Shown piece after piece: positions 50,850 to 58,883 of a stretch of 64,000 nucleotides of DNA. Made by a program: the position numbers and the translations under genes. Under the pieces are notes generated by a model that saw nothing but the letters and a program-made list of their open reading frames with translations, did no database searches and was not told the DNA's origin. This stretch comes from ZC4RG17 sp036380875 (GTDB lineage Bacteria; Actinomycetota; Acidimicrobiia; Spongiisociales; ZC4RG35). The DNA lies in assembly GCA_036380875.1 (NCBI GenBank), contig DASVDX010000001.1:62001-126000 (forward strand), given 5' to 3'. Every line of letters starts with the position of its first letter. Position 1 is the stretch's first letter.

Positions 50850-51845
50850 TTGAAAAAGCGTTTGCTGATCTGTGCTGTCTTGACGACTCTCGTCGCCGCC
50901 TGTGGCAGCCAGGCAGAAGACACGACCACTAGCGCTGCCGACACCACCGTCGCCACGCCGGAGACGACGGCGGCGACCACGGTGGACACCACGGCGGCTC
51001 CCGACACCACTGCCGCCCCCACCACGACCGAAGGCAGCGGCGGGAGCCTGTCGGGCGACCTCGCGGCTCTCCAGGCCGCTCTGGCCACCAGTGCCGACGC
51101 CGCTCCGTCCCGAGTCGAGGGAGTCATGACCATCGAGTCGGCCGAAGGCAACATCGAGATGCCCTTCACCGTGCTCACGGACATCACCTCGGGAAACACG
51201 GCGATGACGATGGACTTCTCGGCGATGGCCGGCGCTGGAGGCGAAGACATCCCGGAGGGGATGGGCGAGATGTTCGGGGCGATGGAGGTGCGCCAGATCG
51301 GCGACACCGTCTATCTCAAGTTCCCCTTGTTCTCGGCCCTCTTCGGCGCCCAGACGGAATGGATCTCCATGCCGGCCGAAGAAGGGACCGATCTGGCCGG
51401 GGACATGGGCTCTGGCTCTGCACCGAGCAACCCCTCGAGCTTCCTCGAGGCATTCGCCAAGGCGGAGGGGACTGTCGAAGAGCTCGGCTCCGAGGACATC
51501 AGAGGCATCTCCACCACGCATTGGCGGGTCGTCGTGGAGGAGGGCTGGCAGGAGGCGCTCTCGCCCGAGGAGCTGGCCGAGTTGGAGGAGCAGGGCCCTC
51601 TGCCCGAGTCGGATTTCCCGCTCGACCTGTGGGTCGATGGCGATGGCCTCGTCCAGAGGATGGCCATGACGATGGCGGCCGAGGAAGCCGACGCCGACAT
51701 CGGCGGCACCTTGACGATGACCATGGACTTCTTCGACTTCGGACAGTCGGTCACCATCGAGGCGCCCCCCGCCGATCAGGTGACCGACATGGGCGAGCTG
51801 GAGGGGGCTTTCGGAGGCAGCCTGCCTTCCGCTCCTACTCCCTGA
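50850..51845 (+). CDS. Secreted lipoprotein, LppX/LprG-like or DUF6612-like
   Basis: 331 residues starting at TTG 50850, supported by an AGAAGGAG site. Signal peptide with lipobox LVAAC (Cys18), then a 45-residue Thr/Ala linker. The mature domain (about 70-325) has the repeating beta pattern of LppX/LprAFG-like and outer-leaflet lipid-binding proteins: SRVEGVMTIESAEGNIEMPFTVLTDI, VRQIGDTVYLKFPLF, THWRVVVE, LDLWVDGDGLVQRM and TMTMDFFDFGQSVTIEAPPADQV. Lipid carriage or envelope homeostasis is a reasonable guess. A strong terminator follows. Confidence 0.85.
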   Translation: MKKRLLICAVLTTLVAACGSQAEDTTTSAADTTVATPETTAATTVDTTAAPDTTAAPTTTEGSGGSLSGDLAALQAALATSADAAPSRVEGVMTIESAEGNIEMPFTVLTDITSGNTAMTMDFSAMAGAGGEDIPEGMGEMFGAMEVRQIGDTVYLKFPLFSALFGAQTEWISMPAEEGTDLAGDMGSGSAPSNPSSFLEAFAKAEGTVEELGSEDIRGISTTHWRVVVEEGWQEALSPEELAELEEQGPLPESDFPLDLWVDGDGLVQRMAMTMAAEEADADIGGTLTMTMDFFDFGQSVTIEAPPADQVTDMGELEGAFGGSLPSAPTP

Positions 51846-51867
51846 GACCAACTCCCTGGAGGTCGTG

Positions 51868-51897
51868 AAAGGGTGAGAGGATGTCCTCTCACCCTTT
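51868..51897 (+). terminator. Intrinsic terminator after the lipoprotein gene
   Basis: Perfect 14-bp arms AAAGGGTGAGAGGA and TCCTCTCACCCTTT around a 2-nt loop, followed by a pyrimidine-rich tail (CTCTTC). The A/T ends of the stem allow either direction. It is the clearest non-attenuator terminator in the window. Confidence 0.8.
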
Positions 51898-51977
51898 CTC
51901 TTCGCCGGCTTCCTGAGATCCGGGAATGATCCTGCGCAGGCTGGCGTTCGACATCCAGTGGCCCGCCTCTCTACGGT

Positions 51978-53894
51978 GTGCCCCAACGGGGAGAAACGGC
52001 CTTCACGCTCCGAGGCCCCAATCAAGGAGCACTGCTGACGCAGACCACCACGATCGAACGACCGTCGCCGGAGCGTCATTCGCGTGAGCGTCGGCGACCC
52101 ACCATCGCCGAGAAGATCGCCTCGATCAGCGAAGCCCGCCTCGGGGCCTTGCTGCTGCTCATCGCCACCGTGGCGGCCATCACCTGGGCGAACCTGTCTC
52201 CCGAGACCTATGAGCGCCTCTGGGAGACCCACCTGGTCGTCGGTGTAGACGATCTCACCCTGGAGTTCACGCTCCACGCCCTCGTCAACGACGCCTTGAT
52301 GGCGATCTTCTTCTTCACCGTCGGGCTCGAGGTGCGGCGCGAGTTCGCCATCGGGGAGCTGACGAGCTGGTCACGGTCGCTGGTTCCCGTCACTGCCGCG
52401 ATTGCGGGCCTGGTCGTGCCGGCTGCGATCTTCCTGGCGATCGCCGCCGGAACGGGATACGAGCACGCCTGGGGCGTCGTGATATCCACCGACACGGCTT
52501 TTCTAGTCGGTGCGCTGGCGATCATCGGCCCCCGGGCACCGGGGCGGCTGCGTGTGTTCCTCCTCGCCCTCGCCGTCGTCGACGACATCGGCGCGCTGAG
52601 CATCATCGCTCTGTTCTACACCGAGGAGTTCTTCCCGCTGCCCCTGCTGGTGGCGGCGCTCGGCCTGGCCGGCGTCTATTTCACTCGTTACGTCCCCCGT
52701 GGCCGTGCCCCGATCTACGGCACACTTTCGGTCATCGTGTGGCTGGCGTTCCTCGCCTCAGGCGTGCATCCGACGCTGGCCGGCGTCGCCATCGCCTTGC
52801 TCGTGCCCGTGTATCGGCCCAACCGTCGCGACGTCGAGCATGCCCTCGACCTGGCCCGGGTGTTCCGCCAGTCGCCCAACAGCGAATACGCCCGTCGGGC
52901 CGCGAACAGCTTGCGGGAGTCGATCTCGGTCAACGAGCGCCTGCAATCGGCGTACTCGCCTTACGTGGCCTACGTGATCCTGCCGCTCTTTGCCCTCGCC
53001 AATGCCGGCGTGCAGCTGGACTCCGAGATCGTTCGCGATGCCATCGTGTCGCCGATCATGTGGGCCGTTCTCGCCGGACTGGTCCTCGGCAAGTCCCTCG
53101 GAATCATCGGCGCCTCGGGTGCCCTGTGGCGGCTGCGCATCGGTGACTTCGGTCCCGGGCTCACTCTCGACCGGCTCGCCGGGGGAGGCGTGCTCTGCGG
53201 CATCGGATTCACGATCTCGCTGTTCATCATCGAGCTGGCGATCGACGACCCCAGGGTGCAGAACGAGGCGCGGGTCGGTGTGCTCCTGGCCTCCGTCATC
53301 GCCTTCCTCGCGGCAGCGGTCGCCTTCCGGCTCTCCGACCGGCGTCACCCCGAGGGCGAAGCTGGAATGACCCTCGCCCGTCCCGTCGACCCCGCCCGCG
53401 ACCACATGTGGGGCCGACCGGACGCACCGCTCACGCTCGTCGAATACGGCGACTACCAATGCCCCTTCTGCCTGAAGGTTTCGGGAGCGATCGAGGAGGT
53501 CAAGCGGGAGCTCGGCGACCGTCTCCGCTACGTGTGGCGCCACGCTCCCCTCGAGCGGGTGCACCCCAACGCGGTGGCTGCGGCCGAGGCAGTCGAGGCG
53601 GCAGCGCTGCAGGGCAAGCGCACTGAATTCGCCAAGAGCCTCCTCGAAGACCAGGACCACCAGCGCCCATCGGACATCCTGCGTCGTGCCGAGGAGCTCG
53701 GCCTAGACGTCGAGCGCTTCGAACGCGACCTCGCTTCGCCGGAGGTCGCAGCCCGGGTGCGCGACGACATGCTCGACGCCGAGACGATGAACATCACCTC
53801 GGTCCCGACGTTCTTCGTGAACGGCCGACGCCACCAGGGCCCCTTCGACGCCCAGACCCTGATCCAGGCCCTGCTCGAAACCGAACCCGTCTGA
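51978..53894 (+). CDS. nhaA: Na+/H+ antiporter NhaA fused to a C-terminal DsbA/thioredoxin-like domain
   Basis: 638 residues from GTG 51978. The antiporter part (about 40-455) has some eleven to twelve helices and the essential Asp pair D202-D203 in LALAVVDDIGAL, plus MAIFFFTVGLEVRREF and GGGVLCGIGFTISLFI. A 25-residue linker leads to a thioredoxin-fold domain (about 470-635) with C495-P-F-C498 in VEYGDYQCPFCLKVSG and cis-Pro region ITSVPTFFVNG. Such fusions occur in actinobacteria and suggest redox control of, or by, sodium export. The start is uncertain: a CTG at 52035 has a far better AAGGAG site, 5 nt away. Confidence 0.92.
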   Translation: MPQRGETAFTLRGPNQGALLTQTTTIERPSPERHSRERRRPTIAEKIASISEARLGALLLLIATVAAITWANLSPETYERLWETHLVVGVDDLTLEFTLHALVNDALMAIFFFTVGLEVRREFAIGELTSWSRSLVPVTAAIAGLVVPAAIFLAIAAGTGYEHAWGVVISTDTAFLVGALAIIGPRAPGRLRVFLLALAVVDDIGALSIIALFYTEEFFPLPLLVAALGLAGVYFTRYVPRGRAPIYGTLSVIVWLAFLASGVHPTLAGVAIALLVPVYRPNRRDVEHALDLARVFRQSPNSEYARRAANSLRESISVNERLQSAYSPYVAYVILPLFALANAGVQLDSEIVRDAIVSPIMWAVLAGLVLGKSLGIIGASGALWRLRIGDFGPGLTLDRLAGGGVLCGIGFTISLFIIELAIDDPRVQNEARVGVLLASVIAFLAAAVAFRLSDRRHPEGEAGMTLARPVDPARDHMWGRPDAPLTLVEYGDYQCPFCLKVSGAIEEVKRELGDRLRYVWRHAPLERVHPNAVAAAEAVEAAALQGKRTEFAKSLLEDQDHQRPSDILRRAEELGLDVERFERDLASPEVAARVRDDMLDAETMNITSVPTFFVNGRRHQGPFDAQTLIQALLETEPV

Positions 53895-53987
53895 TTCATC
53901 GACGGTTGGGTCGTCCCCGGGACCTGTTAGCCTGGTGTCATCTCCACCGGACCGGCGAGTATGTTCGCGTCCGAGTCGGATGTCGAT

Positions 53988-54057
53988 CCCCGCGTTGTAC
54001 GGAGTGCGAAGGGTCGAAACCAGCCGTACAACGAGTGCCCCCTCGTAACCCGCGGGG
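53988..54057 (+). promoter_or_regulatory. Structured 5' leader of the DEAD-box helicase gene
   Basis: Two nested inverted repeats: CCCCGCG/CGCGGGG (53988-53994 with 54051-54057) enclose GTTGTACGG/CCGTACAAC (53994-54002 with 54024-54032). They end 4 bp before the AAGGAGA ribosome site, so the fold could control translation of the helicase. Confidence 0.5.
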
Positions 54058-54071
54058 CCAAGGAGACATCC

Positions 54072-55271
54072 ATGAACACCTTCTTCGACTTGGGCGTTCC
54101 GCGCCCGCTCGTAGCCAGCCTCGAAGATCGAGGCATCGACACCCCGTTCCCGATCCAGGCGGCCTCCATACCGGACGCCCTCGCCGGGCGCGACATCCTG
54201 GGCAAGGCTCCCACCGGATCCGGAAAGACACTCGCCTACGGGTTGCCGGTGCTAGCCCGGGTGGAGCGGGCCGAGTCTCGCCGTCCCCGTGCCCTGATCC
54301 TCGCTCCGACCCGCGAACTGGCCAGCCAGATCGCCACCGAACTCCGCCCATTGGCAAAGGAGATGCAGCGGTGGGTGCTGGTCGTCCACGGGGGCGTCGG
54401 CTACGACCATCAGCGCCGCCAACTCCGCCGCGGCATCGACGTCCTCGTCGCCACCCCCGGTCGTCTGGCAGATCTGATCGACGAGGGTTCAGTGTCGCTC
54501 GGCGATGTCGACCTCGTCGTCGTCGACGAGGCGGACCGCATGGCCGACATGGGGTTCATGCCCCAGGTCCGACGGCTCCTCGACCAGACAGCCACACCCC
54601 GGCAGACCCTCCTCTTTTCGGCGACACTCGACGGCGAGGTGGCGGAATTGACCCGGCGTTACCAGACGGACCCCGTCCGCCACGAAGTCGCCGACAGCGA
54701 CGACCACGGAGATGCCGCCCACTACTTCTGGATGGTCAGCAGGGAGGAGCGGGTCGATCTCGCCGCAGAGGTCATTTCCTCATCGATGCCCGCCATCGTC
54801 TTCACTCGGACTCGCAGTGGAGCCGAGCGAGTCGCCCGCCAGCTCAAGCGAGCCGGGGTCGACACCGAGTCGATCCACGGCGGCCGCAGCCAAGCGCAGC
54901 GCAGCCGGGCGCTGGCGGCGTTCGCCCAGGGTCGGGTCTCGGCGCTGGTCGCCACCGACGTGGCGGCACGCGGGATCCACGTCGACAAGGTCGCCAGCGT
55001 GATCCACTTCGACCTCCCTGCCGATCCCAAGGACTACCTGCACCGCTCAGGCCGCACCGCGCGAGCCGGGGCAGACGGGGTGGTCGTGTCGTTCGTCTTG
55101 CCCGACCAAAGACGCCAGCTGTCAGCACTGCAACGATCAGTGGGGCTCGCCCAGCACACCCACGACCCCGAGGACGACTGGCTCACCGGAGAATTCGGCA
55201 GTCGCTTGGGCGACGTTCCAACCAGACCCGAGCGTGGACCGCGTCGCAACCGGAGCAGGCGCCGCCGCTAG
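54072..55271 (+). CDS. DEAD-box RNA helicase
   Basis: 399 residues. N-terminal Q-motif FFDLGVPRPLVASLEDRGIDTPFPIQAASIP, Walker A APTGSGKT (46-53), Ia APTRELASQ, DEAD box VVVDEADRMADMGF, SAT as FSATLDGE, and in the second RecA domain VFTRTRSGAERVA, VATDVAARGIHVDKV and HRSGRTARAG. The C-terminus is short and basic (RPERGPRRNRSRRRR), an RNA-binding tail as in RhlE/CshA types. A role in ribosome assembly or mRNA decay, often cold-induced, is expected. A structured 5' leader of about 140 nt precedes it. The start at ATG 54072 has AAGGAGA. Confidence 0.94.
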   Translation: MNTFFDLGVPRPLVASLEDRGIDTPFPIQAASIPDALAGRDILGKAPTGSGKTLAYGLPVLARVERAESRRPRALILAPTRELASQIATELRPLAKEMQRWVLVVHGGVGYDHQRRQLRRGIDVLVATPGRLADLIDEGSVSLGDVDLVVVDEADRMADMGFMPQVRRLLDQTATPRQTLLFSATLDGEVAELTRRYQTDPVRHEVADSDDHGDAAHYFWMVSREERVDLAAEVISSSMPAIVFTRTRSGAERVARQLKRAGVDTESIHGGRSQAQRSRALAAFAQGRVSALVATDVAARGIHVDKVASVIHFDLPADPKDYLHRSGRTARAGADGVVVSFVLPDQRRQLSALQRSVGLAQHTHDPEDDWLTGEFGSRLGDVPTRPERGPRRNRSRRRR

Positions 55272-56491
55272 AGCCGATCGACGTCCACCTCCTCGCCCCC
55301 GCAGAACACTCGAGACACGAGCCGGGAGGCAGGGCGATAGGGCAGATGCAGGTAGGACGGGGCGTCGAGAACGACCAGGTCGGCCCTGCTGCCCGGGACG
55401 ATACATCCTCGGTCCTCCAGCCCCAGCGACAGCGCTCCGCCTCGGGTCGCCGCCCACAATGCTTGCTCGGGAGTCAATCCCATCTGCACCACGCCGAGGG
55501 CGACGACGAAGGTCATCGACTCGATGTAGGAGGTGCCCGGGTTGCAGTCGGTAGCCAACGCCACCGTCACACCGGCGTCCCACAGCATGGGACCCGGCGC
55601 CTGCGACCCCCTGAGCTGGAACGAGGCCCCTGGGACCAACACCGCGGAGGTCCCGGCTCCGGCCAGGGCGGCGGCGTCCTCGGCGGTGACGTGGTCCAGG
55701 TGGTCGGCCGACGCCGCCGCCAGCTCGGCGGCCAATTGCGCCCCTCCGCTGTGACCCAGCTGCTCGGCGTGTACCCGGGCTCGCAGGCCCAGCTCGCCGG
55801 CAGCGGTGAGGATCCGACGCGCGTCGTCTACTCCGAATGCGCCCTCTTCCACGAACACATCGCAGTAGTCGGCTTCGGTATGGCAGGCAGGGAGCATCTC
55901 CTCGACGACGAGGTCCACGTAGCCCGCAGGGTCCCCTCGATAGTCAGATGGCACGGTGTGCGCCCCGAGGAATGTCCGGCGGATCGTGATCGGAAGTCCC
56001 GAGGCGGCTGCGGCCGCGGCCCGGAGCTGGTTCAGCTCGTGTTCGGTGCTCAGGCCGTAGCCCGACTTCACCTCGAGCGTCGTCGTTCCCTGGGCGAGCA
56101 TCGCCTGCATCCGACGGCGGGTGAGCGAGACGAGCTCTTCGAAGCCGGCCCGGCGGCTCGCTTCGACCGTGGCGAGGATCCCGCCACCCTCCGCCGCGAT
56201 CTCCTGGTACGACCGTCCGGCCATCCGCTGGGCGAACTCGTCGGAGCGGTCTCCGGCGAACACCAGATGCGTGTGAGCGTCGACGAATCCTGGAATCAGG
56301 GTCCGCCCCTCGAGATCGATCCGCCTGGCGTCCGCCCACTCGGACGGCAGGTCGGCCTCGGGCCCCACCCAGGCGACCCCGGAGCCAGAAACGACCACGG
56401 CGCCGTTGGCCAAGACACCGGCGAGTCCGCCGTGGCTCGAGTCGTTGGTCACCACCTGGGAGGCACCGGCGAGGACGAAGGGCTCGGTCAC
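55268..56491 (-). CDS. hutI: Imidazolonepropionase
   Basis: 407 residues, amidohydrolase fold. Metal ligands lie in FVDAHTHLVFAGDRSDEF, the family loop is MAGRSYQEIAAEGGGILATVEASR, and further motifs are LEVKSGYGLSTEHELNQLRA, LRARVHAEQLGHSGG and the Asp in VALATDCNPGTSY. It hydrolyses imidazolone-5-propanoate to N-formimino-L-glutamate, the third step of histidine degradation. It starts at GTG 56491, overlapping the hutH stop by 4 bp; a long upstream frame is antisense noise. The end overlaps the convergent helicase gene by 4 bp. Urocanase (hutU) is not in the window. Confidence 0.95.
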   Translation of the reverse strand: MTEPFVLAGASQVVTNDSSHGGLAGVLANGAVVVSGSGVAWVGPEADLPSEWADARRIDLEGRTLIPGFVDAHTHLVFAGDRSDEFAQRMAGRSYQEIAAEGGGILATVEASRRAGFEELVSLTRRRMQAMLAQGTTTLEVKSGYGLSTEHELNQLRAAAAAASGLPITIRRTFLGAHTVPSDYRGDPAGYVDLVVEEMLPACHTEADYCDVFVEEGAFGVDDARRILTAAGELGLRARVHAEQLGHSGGAQLAAELAAASADHLDHVTAEDAAALAGAGTSAVLVPGASFQLRGSQAPGPMLWDAGVTVALATDCNPGTSYIESMTFVVALGVVQMGLTPEQALWAATRGGALSLGLEDRGCIVPGSRADLVVLDAPSYLHLPYRPASRLVSRVFCGGEEVDVDRL

Positions 56492-58008
56492 AGCAGCTCG
56501 TCGAAGGCACCGGCTTCGATCAGCCCGGTGACGACCTCGATGTCGGCGCTCACCGGGCGATCCGCGCTGAGCGGGGGCACCACCGTGCGGATGATCTCGA
56601 TCGCCCGGGCGGTGCTTGGGGCGGGCCGGAGCGGGGTCCGCCACTCGACGCCTTGGGCGGCGCACACCATCTCCACGGCCACGACCCGGGTGGTGTTGTC
56701 GAGCACCTCGCCCAGCTTGCGGGCCGCCCCCCAACCCATCGAGACGTGGTCCTCTTGTGACCCCGACGTGGGGATCGATTCCACGGACGCCGGGTGGGAC
56801 AGGACCCGGTTCTCGGCTACGAGCGCCGCGGCCGTGTACTGCGCCAGCATGTAGCCCGAATTCAGTCCGGGCCGAGGAGAGAGGAACGGCGGTAGACCCG
56901 ACGAGCGCTCCGGGTCGAGCAGGCGGTCGGTGCGCCGCTCCGAGATCGAGCCGAGTTCGGTGGTGGCGATCGTGAGGAAGTCGGCGGCGAAAGCCAGGGG
57001 CTGGCCGTGGAAGTTGCCTGCGGAGAGGACCTCGCCCGTCTCGGGGAACACGATCGGGTTGTCGACCACCGCTCCGAGTTCGACCTCGACGACACGGCGG
57101 ACGTGGTCGATGGTGTCCATCACCGCCCCGTGGACCTGCGGAGCGCAACGCAGCGAATAGGCATCCTGGACGGCGTGGGTGAAGTCGTCAGAGTGGCTGG
57201 CACCGATCTCCGAGCCCTCTATCAGCCGAGCGATCCTCGCCGCCGACGCCGCCTGGCCGGGATGAGGACGGAGGAGGTGGATCTCAGGGCGGAACGGGCG
57301 CGCCGAGCCCATCAGGGCCTCGATGGACAAAGCCGCGGCGAGGTCGGCCACCTTGGCCAGGCGCATCGCCCGGGTCACACCGAGGCACAACATGGCAGTC
57401 ATGCCCTCGGTGCCGTTGAGGAGACTCAGTCCCTCCTTGGCCTCCAGAGTCAGAGGTTCGAGGCCGACTTTCGACAGGGCGGCAGCCGCCGGCAACACCT
57501 GGCCGTCGAGCCTCACCTCCCCTTCGCCGATCAAAGGGAGGGCGAGGTGGGCGAAGGGGGCGAGGTCGCCGCTCGCTCCCACTGACCCGTAGCCCGGCAC
57601 GACCGGCACGATGCCCAGGTCCAGCATCTCGAGCAAGCGCCGGACGACGACCGGGCGGACGCCGGAGTGGCCCTGGGCGAGCGTGCGGGCCCGGAGCAGA
57701 AGCATCGCCCGCACGACTTCGTCGGGGAGTGGGTCGCCCACCCCGGCGGCGTGGCTGCGGAGCAGGTTGACCTGCAGTTGCTGGGTCTCGGATGCGTCGA
57801 TGCGGGTCGAGGCCAGAGCCCCGAAGCCGGTCGTGATCCCATAGACGACCTCATCTCGGGACACTGCCAGGTCCACGACCTCACGTGCCGGAGCCATCCG
57901 TTCGTCCAGGCCGGGCCCGGGGCGGGCCTTCGCCACTCCCCGTGCCACCGCCACCACCTCCTCGATCGTGAGGGGGTCCCCGCTGACGATGACTTCCATG
58001 CGGGGCAT
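56488..58008 (-). CDS. hutH: Histidine ammonia-lyase
   Basis: 506 residues, full length for the family. The Ala145-Ser146-Gly147 triad (GSVGASGDLAPFAH) forms the MIO prosthetic group. The catalytic Tyr is in VVYGITTGFGAL, and QDAYSLRCAPQVHGA and SIPTSGSQEDHVSMG are conserved. It deaminates histidine to urocanate. The start is ATG 58008 (an alternative ATG 9 nt later is possible). It is divergent from the thioesterase gene, only 46 bp away, so regulatory sites must be very compact. Coupled to hutI. Confidence 0.96.
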   Translation of the reverse strand: MPRMEVIVSGDPLTIEEVVAVARGVAKARPGPGLDERMAPAREVVDLAVSRDEVVYGITTGFGALASTRIDASETQQLQVNLLRSHAAGVGDPLPDEVVRAMLLLRARTLAQGHSGVRPVVVRRLLEMLDLGIVPVVPGYGSVGASGDLAPFAHLALPLIGEGEVRLDGQVLPAAAALSKVGLEPLTLEAKEGLSLLNGTEGMTAMLCLGVTRAMRLAKVADLAAALSIEALMGSARPFRPEIHLLRPHPGQAASAARIARLIEGSEIGASHSDDFTHAVQDAYSLRCAPQVHGAVMDTIDHVRRVVEVELGAVVDNPIVFPETGEVLSAGNFHGQPLAFAADFLTIATTELGSISERRTDRLLDPERSSGLPPFLSPRPGLNSGYMLAQYTAAALVAENRVLSHPASVESIPTSGSQEDHVSMGWGAARKLGEVLDNTTRVVAVEMVCAAQGVEWRTPLRPAPSTARAIEIIRTVVPPLSADRPVSADIEVVTGLIEAGAFDELL

Positions 58009-58042
58009 TGTGGCACCGTTCCCATCTCCGGCCCGGCGACGG

Positions 58043-58048
58043 TACCGT
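58043..58048 (+). promoter_or_regulatory. Leaderless-type -10 box of the thioesterase gene
   Basis: TACCGT ends 6 nt before the ATG at 58055, inside the 46-bp divergent gap with hutH. Confidence 0.4.
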
Positions 58049-58054
58049 TCCGGA

Positions 58055-58465
58055 ATGGATTGGCCCGTCACATACCGGCGCAAAGTCCGTTACTCCGACA
58101 CCGACGCCCAGGGCATCGTCTTCAACGGCAACTACGCCAGGTATTTCGACGACACTCTCACCGATTTCTTCGACCTGATCGGCTACGAGTTCGGAGAGGT
58201 GGAGGTGGTGCTCGCCCGACTGGAGATCGACTACCGGTCGCCGGCCCGTCTCGGCGAGACATTGGTCACCGGCGCCCGGGTGGCGAGGTTCGGGAACACG
58301 TCGTTGGTGGTCGAGTTGACCACCTGGGAAGAGGCGTCCGAGAGGATCGTGGCGGAGGGCAAACAGATCCAGGTGACGGTCGACGGGAAGGATTTCCGAC
58401 CCATTCCGGTTCCACCTGAGTTGAGGGCGGCCATCGAAGCCGTCCAGGGAGCGGTGGGAGACTGA
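58055..58465 (+). CDS. Acyl-CoA thioesterase, 4HBT/YbgC hot-dog fold
   Basis: 136 residues. The hot-dog signature VRYSDTDAQGIVFNGNYARYFDDTLTDFF contains the catalytic Asp (DTDAQGIVFN) typical of 4-hydroxybenzoyl-CoA thioesterase and YbgC. The ARLEIDYRSPARLGETL strand and VVELTTWEEASERIVAEGKQIQVTVD complete the fold. It hydrolyses acyl-CoA esters; the chain length is not predictable. The gene is followed 9 bp later by the CoA-binding protein gene and lies near the acyl-CoA dehydrogenase, which fits fatty or branched acyl-CoA metabolism. Confidence 0.9.
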   Translation: MDWPVTYRRKVRYSDTDAQGIVFNGNYARYFDDTLTDFFDLIGYEFGEVEVVLARLEIDYRSPARLGETLVTGARVARFGNTSLVVELTTWEEASERIVAEGKQIQVTVDGKDFRPIPVPPELRAAIEAVQGAVGD

Positions 58466-58474
58466 GGACACCCG

Positions 58475-58876
58475 ATGGACACACTGGACGACATTCTCAG
58501 AAAGCCCGACGCCACGATCGCCGTCGTGGGGGCGAGCGACAACGAGCAGAAGTACGGGTACGTCATCTACCGCGACCTCAAGCGAAAGGGCTACCGCGTC
58601 TTCCCGGTCAACCCCTACCGCGACACCGTCGACGGCGACCAGGCGTACGCCACCGTCGCCGACCTACCCGTCACCCCCGACATCATCGACCTGGTCGTTC
58701 CGTCCGACGTGGGGGTGAAGGTCGTCCGCCAGGCCCTCGATATCGGCTACGACCGGATCTGGGTGCAGCCCGGCGCTGAGAGCCCGGAGTTGTTGCGGGT
58801 GCTGCAGGAGGCCGACGCCGACTACATCGCCAACGCCTGCATCATGGTGCGCTCCCGAGTCGTTCGCTCCTCCTAG
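58475..58876 (+). CDS. CoA-binding domain protein (YccU-like)
   Basis: 133 residues, one Rossmann-type CoA-binding domain. ATIAVVGASDNEQKYGYVIYRDLKRKGYRVFPVNPYRDTVDGDQAYATVADLP is followed by IIDLVVPSDVGVKVVRQALDIGYDRIWVQPGAESPELLRVLQEADADYIANACIMVRS. The last Cys is a family feature. YccU-like proteins bind CoA without a known reaction. It is co-transcribed with the thioesterase gene and ends 7 bp from the convergent acyl-CoA dehydrogenase gene. Confidence 0.92.
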   Translation: MDTLDDILRKPDATIAVVGASDNEQKYGYVIYRDLKRKGYRVFPVNPYRDTVDGDQAYATVADLPVTPDIIDLVVPSDVGVKVVRQALDIGYDRIWVQPGAESPELLRVLQEADADYIANACIMVRSRVVRSS

Positions 58877-58883
58877 GGCTGCA

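Noticed and set aside
48960..52277. A 1105-codon open frame on the minus strand across LemA-DUF2207-lipoprotein genes
   Set aside because: It is antisense to four well-supported genes, has no recognisable domain and consists of the Asp/Gly/Arg/His-rich composition that high-GC antisense frames produce.
53906..56854. A 982-codon plus-strand open frame over the helicase and hut genes
   Set aside because: It shadows the DEAD helicase in another frame and is then antisense to hutI and hutH; Arg/Pro/Ser-rich translation and no domain.
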